The position numbers and the translations under genes were made by a program. From Acidobacteriota bacterium (GTDB lineage Bacteria; Acidobacteriota; Terriglobia; Bryobacterales; Bryobacteraceae): a stretch of 47,083 nucleotides of DNA. The stretch covers positions 1 through 47,083 of the forward strand of contig JAPKYX010000292.1 in the NCBI GenBank assembly GCA_026394075.1, read 5' to 3'. The notes beneath the pieces are model-generated. The model made no database searches and had not been told where the DNA came from. It saw only the letters and a list, made by a program, of their open reading frames with translations. Shown here piece after piece: positions 8,627 through 17,406 of this stretch (the stretch's first letter is position 1; the number at the start of each line of letters is the position of its first letter).

Positions 8627-9085
8627 TTGATTCCGGCCCCCGCGCCCTCGCCTGACCCGCGACCGACGCGTCACCGTCAGCTCTATTGGCGGGCGGCGGT
8701 GGTGTGGCTGGGGATCGTGGTGGCGGAGGTTCTGCATGGCGTGTTGCGCAGCATCTTTCTGGTTCCGTATGTCGGCCTGCACCGCTCCAACCAGATCGGC
8801 GTCTTCACTGCCTCCCTGATCATCCTGGTGATCGTCCGGTTTTCGATCGGTTGGCTCCTCAAGGCGGAGCCGGAGGCGCGCTTGAGTAGGCTGCTGGGGG
8901 TCGGAGCGGCGTGGACGGTGCTGATGCTGGTGTTTGAATGGTCAGCCGGCCACTACGTGTTCGGGCGCACCTGGGACGAACTGGCGCAGGATTACCGCTT
9001 GGCCCAGGGCGGGCTGCTGCCGCTGGGGATGCTGGTGCTGCTGTTCTCGCCCCTGATTGCGGCCCGGAGATGGCGGTCCCGGTGA
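8627..9085 (+). CDS. small integral membrane protein, unknown
   Basis: 152 residues starting from TTG 8627. After a proline-rich cytoplasmic-looking head there are about four hydrophobic segments: AAVVWLGIVVAEVLHGV, GVFTASLIILVIVRFSIGWLL, LLGVGAAWTVLMLVFEW and GGLLPLGMLVLLFSPLIAA. The loop between segments 3 and 4 (GHYVFGRTWDELAQDYRLAQG) is polar. The tail RRWRSR is basic. I do not recognise the family. It lies directly behind the 50-residue gene, so the two may be co-transcribed. No enzyme motif is visible. Confidence 0.7.
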   Translation: MIPAPAPSPDPRPTRHRQLYWRAAVVWLGIVVAEVLHGVLRSIFLVPYVGLHRSNQIGVFTASLIILVIVRFSIGWLLKAEPEARLSRLLGVGAAWTVLMLVFEWSAGHYVFGRTWDELAQDYRLAQGGLLPLGMLVLLFSPLIAARRWRSR

Positions 9086-9116
9086 GGCCGCTTGTCGCCT
9101 GGAGGATAGATCGAGA

Positions 9117-9144
9117 TTGATCTGGGACCAATGATAGGTATCAT
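9117..9144 (+). promoter_or_regulatory. vapBC promoter with overlapping operator
   Basis: A -35-like TTGATC (9117-9122), a 16-base spacer and a -10-like TATCAT (9139-9144) stand 26 bases before the vapB ATG. The palindrome ATGATA-GG-TATCAT (9131-9144) covers the -10. Toxin-antitoxin operons are normally repressed by their own antitoxin bound to a palindrome at the promoter, which fits this arrangement. A GGAGGG ribosome site follows at 9155-9160. Confidence 0.5.
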
Positions 9145-9170
9145 GGTATGTAGCGGAGGGCGGCCTGACT

Positions 9171-9419
9171 ATGACCAGCGGAGAAAAGGCACGAGTGTTC
9201 ATGACAGGCCGAAGCCAAGCCGTCCGGATACCCGCGAAGTATCGATTCACCTCGAGTGAAGTGCACATCCGCCGCGACCCACAGAGCGGCGACCTCATCC
9301 TTTCCCAGGCACCCAGCCGTTGGCCGGAGGTGTTTGCGGCTTTGGACCACGCCAGCGTACCCGCTGACTTCCTTGATGATCGCGGTCAGACTCCTCCCCA
9401 GGTGCGTGAGGATCTGTGA
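9171..9419 (+). CDS. vapB: VapB-type antitoxin (AbrB/SpoVT fold)
   Basis: 82 residues. The N-terminal half is the DNA-binding swapped-hairpin fold of VapB/AbrB proteins, seen in ARVFMTGRSQAVRIPAKYRF, where the SQAVRIP block is the family mark. The C-terminal half (WPEVFAALDHASVPADFL) is the flexible toxin-binding tail. It should neutralise the PIN-domain nuclease encoded next and repress the shared promoter. The stop TGA (9417-9419) overlaps the toxin's GTG start (9416-9418), which sets translation of toxin behind antitoxin. ATG 9171 is preceded by GGAGGG with a 10-base spacing. Confidence 0.9.
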   Translation: MTSGEKARVFMTGRSQAVRIPAKYRFTSSEVHIRRDPQSGDLILSQAPSRWPEVFAALDHASVPADFLDDRGQTPPQVREDL

Positions 9420-9853
9420 GTCGTCTGTACCTCCTAGATACCAACACCATCAGCTACATCGTGAAGGGCACTTCTGCCGCTTCGAGGGCGCAACTAGAGG
9501 CCGTTGAAAGCGGCCACGTGGTTTGTGTGTCGGCTGTGACGGAAGCCGAACTACACTATGGACTGGCCAAACGAGGGCCATCGCCAGCGCTGCAAGCGGC
9601 CATCGAAAATCTTCTGCGAATGCTCCAAGTATTGCCTTGGGGGCGCGCCGAGGCCAAAACCTACGGGCGGCTCCGCGCACAACAGGAGGCTGCTGGCAAG
9701 ACTCTCGGGAACCTGGACATGATGATCGCCGCTCACGCGATCACGGTTGGGGCGACGCTGGTTACGAGTGACCGAGCCTTCCTGCAAGTGCCCGATCTGG
9801 TGGCCGTGGTCAACTGGGCAACAGACCTAATCGAAACAAACCGTAACCGGTGA
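9416..9853 (+). CDS. vapC: VapC-type PIN-domain ribonuclease toxin
   Basis: 145 residues with the four acidic positions of PIN nucleases: Asp in YLLDTNTISYIV, Glu in AVTEAELHYG, Asp in GNLDMMIAAHA and Asp in LVTSDRAF. VapC toxins cut RNA, often tRNA or rRNA, when free of VapB. The NTISYI and LDMMIAAHA wording resembles the VapC group found next to SpoVT/AbrB antitoxins. The GTG start overlaps the antitoxin stop. The gene converges with the DUF503 gene, 19 bases from it, so the module sits at the end of the infB transcription unit. All catalytic residues are intact, so the toxin is probably active. Confidence 0.92.
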   Translation: MSRLYLLDTNTISYIVKGTSAASRAQLEAVESGHVVCVSAVTEAELHYGLAKRGPSPALQAAIENLLRMLQVLPWGRAEAKTYGRLRAQQEAAGKTLGNLDMMIAAHAITVGATLVTSDRAFLQVPDLVAVVNWATDLIETNRNR

Positions 9854-9872
9854 CGTCCACCTCCGGAGAGGC

Positions 9873-10160
9873 TTAGCTCAACCACTCAACCGTAGCCGCT
9901 TCCAGAAACGGACCCAGGAAGTTCCCGGCGTCGGCTTCCACTTGGTCGAGCAGCCCGGAGGCGTACTCGCGGCTCGAGGAGACGCAGACGACGCAGATGG
10001 TGGAGCGGGTCCAGATGTCGTGGTCTTCGGTTTCGGCCACCGAGACGTTAAAGCGGTTGCGGATGCGGTCCCGTAGGCCTTTGACGTAGTGGCGCTTATC
10101 CTTGAGCGAGCGGGACTCGGTCAAGTGCAGTTCCAGCGTCAGTAGGCCCACGGCGGGCAT
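9873..10160 (-). CDS. DUF503 family protein, YlxP-like
   Basis: 95 residues, the standard length for DUF503 (YlxP/TTHA-type) proteins. The opening VGLLTLELHLTESRSLKDKRHYVKGL is highly typical, followed by RIRNRFNVSVAETEDHDIW. These small ferredoxin-like fold proteins commonly lie between infB and rbfA, and have been tied to ribosome work, though the molecular role is uncertain. Here it follows infB with 7 bases between, in the same direction. The usual next genes (rbfA, truB) do not follow, because vapC converges on it. ATG 10160 has no clear ribosome site, consistent with re-initiation after infB. Confidence 0.88.
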   Translation of the reverse strand: MPAVGLLTLELHLTESRSLKDKRHYVKGLRDRIRNRFNVSVAETEDHDIWTRSTICVVCVSSSREYASGLLDQVEADAGNFLGPFLEAATVEWLS

Positions 10161-10167
10161 AGAGAGC

Positions 10168-13100
10168 TTATTGCGTCAGTGAGGGAGCCAGCCGCTCCAT
10201 CGTGAACGCTTCGATGATGTCGCCTTGGCGAATGTCGTTGTAGTTGACGATGGAGATACCGCACTCCACGCCGAACTTCACTTCGCTGGCATCGTTCTTG
10301 AAGCGCTTCAGCGCATCCACCTTGCCCGTGTGCACCACGACGTTGTCGCGGAGCAGGCGGACTTGGCTTTGGCGGGTCACCAAGCCTTCGGCCACATAGC
10401 AGCCGGCGACAGTACCCACCTTGGAAATGCGGAAGACTTCCTTCACTTCGATGCGGCCCTGGAAGATCTCCTTGAAGACCGGTTCCAGCAAGCCAATCAT
10501 GGCCCGCTTCATCTCGTCCACCAACTCGTAGATGATCGAGTGGAGGCGGATTTCGATGTTCTCGCGGTCGGCCAGTTCGTTGGCCTTTTTCTCCGGCCGG
10601 ACGTTGAAGCCGATGATGATCGCCTGGGAGGCGGTGGCCAGCAGCACGTCCGATTCCGTGATGGCACCGACGCCCGTGCGGAGCACGATGACGCGGACCT
10701 TCTCGGTGGACAGCTTCTCGAGCGTGTCGGCCAGCACTTCCGCGCTGCCGCCCACGTCGGCCTTGATGATGACGTTGAGGTCCTTGCCTTCGCCGTCCTT
10801 CAGCGCCTGCGCAAAGACGTCCAGGCCCACGCGGGAGCCCTTGGCCATCTGCACGTCACGCGCGGCCTGTTCGCGGTATTCCACAATCTGGCGAGCTTTC
10901 GCCGTATCGGTGGTCACCTGGAACTGATCGCCGATGTCGGGGACCGAATCCATGCCCAGCACTTCGACGGGGGTCGACGGCTCGGCTTCACGGATCTGGC
11001 TGCCGCGATCGTTGTACATGGCGCGAACCTTGCCAAAGACCGATCCGCAGATGAAGTAGTCGCCTACCTTCAGCGTGCCGTTGCGCACCAGTACAGTGGC
11101 CACGGGGCCGCGGCCCTTGTCGAGTTCGGCTTCGAGCACGTTGCCAATGGCCGGACGGGCCGGGTTGGCCTTCAGGTTGAGGATTTCGGCCGACAGCAGG
11201 ATCATTTCCAGCAGCAGGTCGAGGTTGGTGCCTACCTTGGCGGACACGGGCACCATGACGGTATCGCCGGCCCAATCTTCCGCCACCAGGCCCCGGTCCG
11301 CCAGCTGCCGCTTGATGCGGTCAATGTCAGCGTCGGGTTTGTCGATCTTGTTGATCGCCACGATGATCGGCACTTTGGCCGCACGGGCGTGGTCAATGGC
11401 TTCGAGCGTCTGGGGCATCACGCCGTCATCGGCGCTGACCACCAGGACAACGATATCGGTCACCTTGGCGCCGCGGGCACGCATACGGGTGAACGCTTCG
11501 TGGCCCGGAGTGTCGATGAAGACGATCTTCTGGCCGTTCTTGGTCACCTGATAGGCGCCAATGTGCTGCGTGATGCCGCCAGCTTCGCCACGGGCGACGT
11601 TGGCCGACCGAATGGCGTCCAGCAGCGAGGTCTTACCGTGATCGACGTGGCCCATGATGGTGACCACGGGGGCACGCCCCACCTGATCGTCGGTGGTTTC
11701 GGCCAGTTCCAGATCCCAGCTGGCTTCTTCTTCGTAGCTCATGCGGCTGGCCACGGCACCAAAATCGGCGCAGAGGTCTTCAGCGAGCTTCAGATCGAGA
11801 TGCTGGTTGATGGTGGCGAAAATCTTCTTGTCCACCAGGCGCTTGACCACCAAGTTGGACTTGATGCCGAGCTTCTCGGCCAATTCCTTGACCGTGATCC
11901 CTTCCGAGATCGTGATCTCGCGGTTGGCGGCCACCACCTGCTCTTCGCGGCGGTGCCGCTGGAGGAGCTTGCCTTCCTGCTCTTCACGCTTGCGCTCGGC
12001 AGCTGACTTCGGCTTGGTCGCATGACGGCGGCCTGCTTCGGTCGGTGCCACGACGGAGGTTTCCGGACGCAGCGGCGAGGTCGGGTGCATCGGGCGGCCA
12101 CGGCCAGCCGGACCACCAGGACCGGGAGGTCCACCGGGGCGCCAACCACCACCACCCGGACCGGGAGTACCCGGGCGCGGGCCAATGGGCTGTCCGGGGC
12201 GGATGGGGCCCCGGAATTCGGGGCGACCCGGCATCGGAGCGGCGGGCGGAGCTGGACGAATCGGGGCACCCGGCCGCGGAGGAGCTCCGGGGGCGGCGGG
12301 TGCACGGCCTTGTTGAGTTTGGGCCGCCAAACGGGCGGCTAACTGCGGATTCGGCGGCACCACCGGCCGTTGTGAGGGTTGGCCAGCCAAGCCTTGCGGA
12401 CGAGGTCCACCAGGTCCGGCACTACCCTGGAAACCACCAGGGCGAGGAGCACCGGGCGGCGGCGCGGCCGGACGCGGCATGCTGGGGGGCTGTGCCGGAG
12501 GCCGAGGGGGCGCTGACGGCGCGCCAGGAGACATGATGGCCGGCGGCGGCATGATCGGCCGCGTGGGCTGCGGAGGACGGGGCGCGGCCGCTCCGGGCAT
12601 CGGCGCGGCCGGACCGGAGGCCAGCGGGGGCCGCGCCGGGAACGGCAGGCGGACTGCTGACGGCGGCGTCGGAGCCGGATTGCGCAGCGGCTCAGCCGGC
12701 AAGGGCTGACGGGGACCTGAGAGCACCTGCCCCGGCCGTGATCCGGCAGCGGGCACAGGCGGCACGACCGGGCGAATCGGTCCAGAACCGGGACGTCCGA
12801 GCGGCGGAATTACTGGTGATGACGGCGCAGCTGGGGCTGGCGATACGGCTACCGGCGGAGCCACTGGAGCAGCCGGCGGCAAGGGCAGCGCCGGGGCTGC
12901 TGGGGCCAGGGGCGGCACTGCAGCCGCCAGAGGTGGCGCTGGAACAGCCAGCGGCGGGGCCAACGGAGCGACGCGCGGCACTGCGGGCGAGGCCACGGGC
13001 GGATGAATCGGGCCACCGGCCAGTGGCGGGCGGATGGGGGCCATCGGACGGAGCACAGGCGCGTCTTCGGCTGCCGCATCCGGCTTAGCCGTAGCGGCGT

Positions 13101-13368
13101 GCGAGGTGGTTTCGGCCAGGGCGGGTGCGTTGGCACGCTCCACCGAGCCGGAAGCCGACTCAGGGGTGTATTCGCTGGAGGCAGAAGGCGAGCGCGGGCC
13201 AGCCGGATAATCCGACTTCCCCAGTCGACGCTTCACCAGCTCCGCCAAATCATCTTCGAGGGAGCTGGAGTGGGTCTTCTTGTCGACGATCCCGAGCTCT
13301 GGTAGGAGGTCGATGACCGCTTTGTTCGGCACCTCGAGCTCCCGGGCCAGTTCGTTAATACGAATCAT
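10168..13368 (-). CDS. infB: translation initiation factor IF-2
   Basis: About 1066 residues from ATG 13368; a TTG 18 bases further up (13386) would add MRTSAR but the family begins like [15 protein letters not shown]-2 brings initiator fMet-tRNA to the small ribosomal subunit and hydrolyses GTP on subunit joining. The N-terminal IF2_N helix motif occurs first, followed by a roughly 370-residue stretch very rich in Pro, Ala and Gly. A second IF2_N motif ([21 protein letters not shown]) follows. The GTPase domain has [14 protein letters not shown] (about residue 570), [11 protein letters not shown] and NKIDKPDAD. Domains II, III and the fMet-tRNA-binding IV ([16 protein letters not shown]) complete it. 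It is longer than the E. coli protein (890), all in the disordered part. Confidence 0.97.
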   Translation of the reverse strand: MIRINELARELEVPNKAVIDLLPELGIVDKKTHSSSLEDDLAELVKRRLGKSDYPAGPRSPSASSEYTPESASGSVERANAPALAETTSHAATAKPDAAAEDAPVLRPMAPIRPPLAGGPIHPPVASPAVPRVAPLAPPLAVPAPPLAAAVPPLAPAAPALPLPPAAPVAPPVAVSPAPAAPSSPVIPPLGRPGSGPIRPVVPPVPAAGSRPGQVLSGPRQPLPAEPLRNPAPTPPSAVRLPFPARPPLASGPAAPMPGAAAPRPPQPTRPIMPPPAIMSPGAPSAPPRPPAQPPSMPRPAAPPPGAPRPGGFQGSAGPGGPRPQGLAGQPSQRPVVPPNPQLAARLAAQTQQGRAPAAPGAPPRPGAPIRPAPPAAPMPGRPEFRGPIRPGQPIGPRPGTPGPGGGGWRPGGPPGPGGPAGRGRPMHPTSPLRPETSVVAPTEAGRRHATKPKSAAERKREEQEGKLLQRHRREEQVVAANREITISEGITVKELAEKLGIKSNLVVKRLVDKKIFATINQHLDLKLAEDLCADFGAVASRMSYEEEASWDLELAETTDDQVGRAPVVTIMGHVDHGKTSLLDAIRSANVARGEAGGITQHIGAYQVTKNGQKIVFIDTPGHEAFTRMRARGAKVTDIVVLVVSADDGVMPQTLEAIDHARAAKVPIIVAINKIDKPDADIDRIKRQLADRGLVAEDWAGDTVMVPVSAKVGTNLDLLLEMILLSAEILNLKANPARPAIGNVLEAELDKGRGPVATVLVRNGTLKVGDYFICGSVFGKVRAMYNDRGSQIREAEPSTPVEVLGMDSVPDIGDQFQVTTDTAKARQIVEYREQAARDVQMAKGSRVGLDVFAQALKDGEGKDLNVIIKADVGGSAEVLADTLEKLSTEKVRVIVLRTGVGAITESDVLLATASQAIIIGFNVRPEKKANELADRENIEIRLHSIIYELVDEMKRAMIGLLEPVFKEIFQGRIEVKEVFRISKVGTVAGCYVAEGLVTRQSQVRLLRDNVVVHTGKVDALKRFKNDASEVKFGVECGISIVNYNDIRQGDIIEAFTMERLAPSLTQ

Positions 13369-13389
13369 GCGTGCGCTGGTGCGCAACTC

Positions 13390-13408
13390 GAGCGTATTAG
13401 ATACGCTC
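13390..13408 (-). promoter_or_regulatory. hairpin in the infB leader
   Basis: A perfect 8-bp stem, GAGCGTAT with ATACGCTC, separated by three bases, lies 21 bases upstream of the infB ATG in the 132-base space after nusA. It is not followed by a T-run on the minus strand, so it is more likely an RNA structure near the start of infB, such as a processing or translation element, than a terminator. No regulatory protein site is implied. Confidence 0.4.
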
Positions 13409-13500
13409 TATGAGCTGCGCGTCAAAACCTCTCTTTAATCAATCAGTCAGTCCCTGGGGCGGCCTACCCGACCGCTATCCATCGTAACAGATTCAGCCGC

Positions 13501-14967
13501 CTACTCCGCCGATTCAATTGGCGCGGCCACCGGCTCATCGCCGGCCGGGCTATCTGCGACGGGTTCAGCCACGGTTTCCCCGACGGTTTCGGACGGTGCC
13601 GATTCCGCCGGAGCGTCGCTAGCCTCAAGCTCCACAGTGCTGGCCTCGGGCTCCGCAGTATCTTCCGGCAGGGCCTCGGGCGCCGGCGCGTCCGACGTTT
13701 CATACTGGCCGTAGTACGCATTGATGGCGTTGACGACCCGTTGGACGTTTTCCTCACCAATGCCTTCAAGCGCCGCCAATTGTTCCGGCGTCATGCTGCC
13801 TAATTTCTCGACCGTGTTTACTTCACCGGCCAGCAGTGCGTCCAGGATGGCGTCGTCCACGCCGTGATCGGCCAGAACGGAAATGGGAGCTCCGGAAATC
13901 TGGAGCGCAGACATCTGCGTTTCCACTTCCTGGCGCTTCTCTTCCTCGCTCTTGATGTCGATCTTCCAGCCCAGCAGCTTGGCCGCCAGCCGGACGTTCT
14001 GTCCCTTCTTGCCGATGGCCAGCGACAACTGGGAGTCGTCCACGATCACTTCCATGTGACGGTCCAGCGGATCGATGATCGCGACGCGGCTGATTTTGGC
14101 GGGCGACAGCGCATGCGTCGCAAAAGCCGACGGCTCGTCGGAAAACTCAATGATGTCAATTTTCTCGTTGCGCAGTTCGCGGATGATGGACTGCACGCGC
14201 ATGCCCTTCATGCCCACGCAGGCACCGACGCAATCAACGTCCCGGTCGCGGGACCAGACCGCGATCTTGGTCCGCTCACCGGCCTCTCGGGCGCAGGCCT
14301 TGATGACGACGGTGTTGTCGTAGATCTCGGGCACTTCCTGCTCAAACAGGCGCATCACCAGCTCCGGGGCGGCGCGCGAGACGATGACGCCGGAGTTCTT
14401 CCCGCCCTTTTCGACGCCGCGGATGGTGGCCTTGATGCGATCGCCCACCTGGAAGCTGTCCAGGCGGCTCTGCTCACGCTTGGGCAGGCGCACTTCCAGC
14501 TTCTCGCGGTCGATTTCAAGCACCATGTCCATGCCTTCGACGCGTTTCACGGTGCACTGCACCATGTCACCTTCACGGCCGGCAAAGGCTTTGAAAACTG
14601 TGTCGCGTTCGGCTTCCCGGACCTTCTGCAGGATCACCTGCTTGGCGGTCTGCGCGGCAATCCGGCCCAGGACATCGGTGGGCAGCGGCTTGCGGATCTC
14701 GCCATCCAGTTGAACGGACGGGTCGATCTTCTGGGCTTGCTCCAGTGTTAACTGGTTCACCGGATCTTCCACCGTCTCCACCACCTTCTTGACAATGGCG
14801 ATGTGCAACATGCCTTTGGCGTCAAAAGTGGCATCCATGTCTTCGACGGAGCGGAAATGCTTCCGCGCCGCCACAATCATGGCGTCCTTCACCGCATCCA
14901 CGATGATCTGGGAGTCGATTCCCTTTTCCTTGCTCAGGATTTCAATAACTTGATAAATGCTAGCCAC
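13501..14967 (-). CDS. nusA: transcription elongation/termination factor NusA
   Basis: 488 residues from GTG 14967. NusA binds RNA polymerase and nascent RNA and affects pausing, termination and antitermination. The N-terminal polymerase-binding domain ([20 protein letters not shown]) is followed by an S1 domain ([20 protein letters not shown], about 130-200). Two KH domains follow, with [20 protein letters not shown] and [20 protein letters not shown]. After these comes one helix-hairpin-helix block ([20 protein letters not shown]). The last ~75 residues are acidic and rich in Ala, Pro, Glu and Ser, a low-complexity tail beyond the usual ~350-400-residue core. It starts three bases after the rimP stop and is clearly in that operon. 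Confidence 0.97.
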   Translation of the reverse strand: MASIYQVIEILSKEKGIDSQIIVDAVKDAMIVAARKHFRSVEDMDATFDAKGMLHIAIVKKVVETVEDPVNQLTLEQAQKIDPSVQLDGEIRKPLPTDVLGRIAAQTAKQVILQKVREAERDTVFKAFAGREGDMVQCTVKRVEGMDMVLEIDREKLEVRLPKREQSRLDSFQVGDRIKATIRGVEKGGKNSGVIVSRAAPELVMRLFEQEVPEIYDNTVVIKACAREAGERTKIAVWSRDRDVDCVGACVGMKGMRVQSIIRELRNEKIDIIEFSDEPSAFATHALSPAKISRVAIIDPLDRHMEVIVDDSQLSLAIGKKGQNVRLAAKLLGWKIDIKSEEEKRQEVETQMSALQISGAPISVLADHGVDDAILDALLAGEVNTVEKLGSMTPEQLAALEGIGEENVQRVVNAINAYYGQYETSDAPAPEALPEDTAEPEASTVELEASDAPAESAPSETVGETVAEPVADSPAGDEPVAAPIESAE

Positions 14968-14970
14968 GCG

Positions 14971-15435
14971 TCACCACTCAAACTTTAGGTTCGCTTTGTC
15001 GATCCGGTCCAGTGCGATAGACACCGTTCCGCCCTGCTCCAACTCCAACTTGACGGCTCCGTCTTCCAGACCCGCCAGCGTGCCATCCATCCGCTTGGAA
15101 CCATTCACCGGCTCCTTCAGCATCAGCTTGGCTTTCTGTCCGGCAAACCGCTCAAAATCCCGCGGCTTGGTCAGCTTCCGCTCGACGCCCGGAGAGCTGA
15201 CTTCCAGCGTGTACCGGTCGCCGGGAACGGCATCCTCGACATCAAAAATCGTGCCTACCTGGTGCGACAGGTTCTCGCAGTCACCATGGGTGACGCCACC
15301 TTCTTTGTCGATATAAATGCGGATGAGCCGGTTCCCGCTGCCGCCCAGGATCTCTATCTCCACTACTTCCAGGTTTTCGCGTGCGGCTACCCGCTCCACA
15401 ATCTCCGTTACTTTGACGAGAATCGCACCCTTCAT
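14971..15435 (-). CDS. rimP: ribosome maturation factor RimP
   Basis: 154 residues from ATG 15435, the family's normal length. A GTG at 15495 would add 20 residues, but that stretch is the leader hairpin and is not like RimP. The domain opens VTEIVERVAARENLEVVEIEI, followed by the strong family block RLIRIYIDKEGGVTHGDCENLS and the DRYTLEVSSPGVERKL signature. The C-terminal SH3-like part is DGTLAGLEDGAVKLEL. RimP helps 30S ribosome maturation. It is the first gene of rimP-nusA-infB-DUF503, separated from nusA by only three bases. Confidence 0.95.
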   Translation of the reverse strand: MKGAILVKVTEIVERVAARENLEVVEIEILGGSGNRLIRIYIDKEGGVTHGDCENLSHQVGTIFDVEDAVPGDRYTLEVSSPGVERKLTKPRDFERFAGQKAKLMLKEPVNGSKRMDGTLAGLEDGAVKLELEQGGTVSIALDRIDKANLKFEW

Positions 15436-15473
15436 GACATCCCGGACCCAGTTGAAAACTTGTTGCGACCAAT

Positions 15474-15496
15474 AAAAAAGTGGGCTCTCGCCCACT
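15474..15496 (-). terminator. rimP leader hairpin with T-run (attenuator-like)
   Basis: On the minus strand AGTGGGC-GAGA-GCCCACT forms a 7-bp stem (15479-15496), followed at once by six T residues (15474-15479). This is a complete intrinsic-terminator shape located 38 bases before the rimP ATG. GTGGGC...GCCCAC-T hairpins ahead of rimP recur in many bacterial phyla, to my recollection. It may act as an attenuator or antitermination point for the operon, which encodes NusA itself, or end an upstream transcript. Confidence 0.65.
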
Positions 15497-15711
15497 CAGG
15501 TGTCGATCACTAACTATTCATAGTATACACATCCGCGGGCAATGCTGGCGAGTTGGCCGTCGGGATGGGGAAACGCTACTGCTCATTTCCGAGTTAACCC
15601 GGCCCTGATTTCAAATTCCGGGGGTGGCATCTTCCGGACGGGGCGGGCAGGATTTTGGCAGAAGAGTGCACTCCAGGCGAGAGAATCCGCCGCATTCGCC
15701 CACTACCTTTC

Positions 15712-17406
15712 GTGAGATTGTCCGCCGCCGCGCTGGTCCTCGCCTTCGTCCCTCCGGGCGTGCAGGCCCTGACGGCGTTCGACCAATCGGCGCTCGATCA
15801 GGCCTATGCCGCGCTCCGGGTGGCGGAACTGGAGCAGGCGGCCCGGTTATTCCGGCAAGGGCTTGACGTCTTCCCGACACACCTAAACGCTCGCAAGGAC
15901 TATGCGTACACCTTGCTGCGGCTGGGGGAGACGGAACTGGCGCGGGACCAGTTTGCCGAAGTGATCCGGCAGAATCCGGACGACTACACCGCGTCACTGG
16001 AATACGCCTTTTTGTGCCACGAGACCCGCCGGGTGGCCGAAGCCCGCCGGATGTTTGACTGGGTCCGGCAACGGGCGTCCGGCCTTGAGCAGCAGACGGC
16101 CGCGCAAGCCTTTGAGCGGATTGATCAAGCGATGGCGGCTGACATTGCCCGCTGGCAGCGGGCTGCCGAGCAGCGGCCGGATTCCGATTCGGTGCATGAG
16201 GAACTGGCCCGGGCGGCGGAAAGCCGGGGCGACGCGGCACTGGCGGAACAGCATTTCGCGGCGGCGTGGCGGTTGAAGCCGTTGAAGCGGCATTTTTTGA
16301 TCGACTTGGGTCGGGTGAGGGCACTTCAGGGCAAAAGCGCGGCCGCCCGGTTGGCCTTTACGGCCGCCTACCGGAGCAGCGAGACGAGGCTGGCTGAATC
16401 GGCGCTGGAGTATCTGGGCGGGCGCGCTCCCGCGCTGGACGAACCGGCGGAACCGCTGCCCGAGATTCCGGTTCAGGCGGCGCCGCGTGATGCCTCGCCG
16501 CTCGCCATCGCCGAACGGAGCCTCCGGTTGGCCTATCTGAAGGATGCCGAGCGCTACTACCGGCAATCGCTGGCGGCGGAACCGGGCAATGGTAGTGCCC
16601 AGTTGGGCTTGGCCCGGACGCTGAATCTGCTGGGCCGGGATGCGGAGGCCTACCGTTACTTTGGCCAAGCACGCCGCCAGTCGGCTGAAGCGCAGCAGGC
16701 GTGGCGGAATCTCCGGCCGGAGCAGGCGTTTTGGCGTCCGACCGTGTGGGCGATGCCGATGTTCTCCAGCAGGTGGCGGGGAGCGTTTGCGTACGCCCAG
16801 GCCAAGGTAGAGTTCCGCGGTCCGGCCCGGATGTCCACTTGGCTCCGGCCTTACATCAGCCTGCGCGCGGTGGGTGATTCCGCCCGCCGGTACGCTCCGG
16901 CACCGCTGTCGGAACGGAGCCTGACGCCGGCGCTGGGTTTGGCCACCCGATCCTGGCATGGCATTTCGGCCTGGGCGGAGTTTGGCGGATTTCGCGGTTT
17001 GGGCGAAAGCCGGCTGCGGAGCGATACGCGCGGCGGCGTCTTCCAGACCCGGCAGTGGGGCTCGAACCTGGGTGCGGAACGGGGCGGCTGGTTTACGGCG
17101 ACCACCAATGAAGTCAACTTCGCCAGCCGGTTCGATCATACCTGGCTGTTCCGGTCGGAGAATCGGCTGGGCTGGACCTGGGGCGTGGTCCAGCTGGGCG
17201 GCGTGGCGACGGCGCACACCGGCACCAAAGGCCAGTATTGGTACAACTTTGTCGAAGCCGGACCCAGTTTCCGCGTGCGGCTGCCGCGGATGGTCACCTT
17301 GACGGTGGACGCGGTGCGAGGCCACCACATGGTGCAGACCGGCAATCCGCGCGGCCCGGGATACTTCGACCTTCGGATAGGGCTGTGGTATGCGCTTACC
17401 TACTAG
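15712..17406 (+). CDS. TPR protein with C-terminal outer-membrane barrel-like region
   Basis: 564 residues from GTG 15712, which gives a compact signal peptide (MRLSAAALVLAFVPPGVQA). A TTG at 15655 would add 19 residues and has AGGA only two bases before it. Residues ~20-330 are TPR-like helical repeats (LARDQFAEVIRQNPDDYTASL; AERYYRQSLAAEPGNGSAQLGLARTL). The last ~200 residues switch to alternating aromatic/polar strands (AYAQAKVEFRG, WLRPYISLRAVG, HGISAWAEFGGF) and end FDLRIGLWYALTY, with a terminal aromatic as in outer-membrane proteins. A TPR head plus barrel is the plan of polysaccharide exporters such as PgaA and PelB and of NfrA. Similarity is by layout only. It overlaps the next gene by 17 bases. 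Confidence 0.75.
   Translation: MRLSAAALVLAFVPPGVQALTAFDQSALDQAYAALRVAELEQAARLFRQGLDVFPTHLNARKDYAYTLLRLGETELARDQFAEVIRQNPDDYTASLEYAFLCHETRRVAEARRMFDWVRQRASGLEQQTAAQAFERIDQAMAADIARWQRAAEQRPDSDSVHEELARAAESRGDAALAEQHFAAAWRLKPLKRHFLIDLGRVRALQGKSAAARLAFTAAYRSSETRLAESALEYLGGRAPALDEPAEPLPEIPVQAAPRDASPLAIAERSLRLAYLKDAERYYRQSLAAEPGNGSAQLGLARTLNLLGRDAEAYRYFGQARRQSAEAQQAWRNLRPEQAFWRPTVWAMPMFSSRWRGAFAYAQAKVEFRGPARMSTWLRPYISLRAVGDSARRYAPAPLSERSLTPALGLATRSWHGISAWAEFGGFRGLGESRLRSDTRGGVFQTRQWGSNLGAERGGWFTATTNEVNFASRFDHTWLFRSENRLGWTWGVVQLGGVATAHTGTKGQYWYNFVEAGPSFRVRLPRMVTLTVDAVRGHHMVQTGNPRGPGYFDLRIGLWYALTY

Noticed and set aside
10225-12006. 593-residue open frame on the plus strand, rich in His, Asp and Gly
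   Set aside because: It is antisense to infB in high-GC DNA; the composition is what reverse reading of a GC-biased gene gives, and infB is certain.
12100-13000. Possible minisatellite or tandem repeat
   Set aside because: The low-complexity DNA encodes the Pro/Ala-rich part of IF-2; no fixed repeat unit is seen.
15522-15527. TATACT as the -10 of the rimP promoter
   Set aside because: The hexamer is good and well placed, but no -35-like sequence exists at the right distance, so I did not call it.
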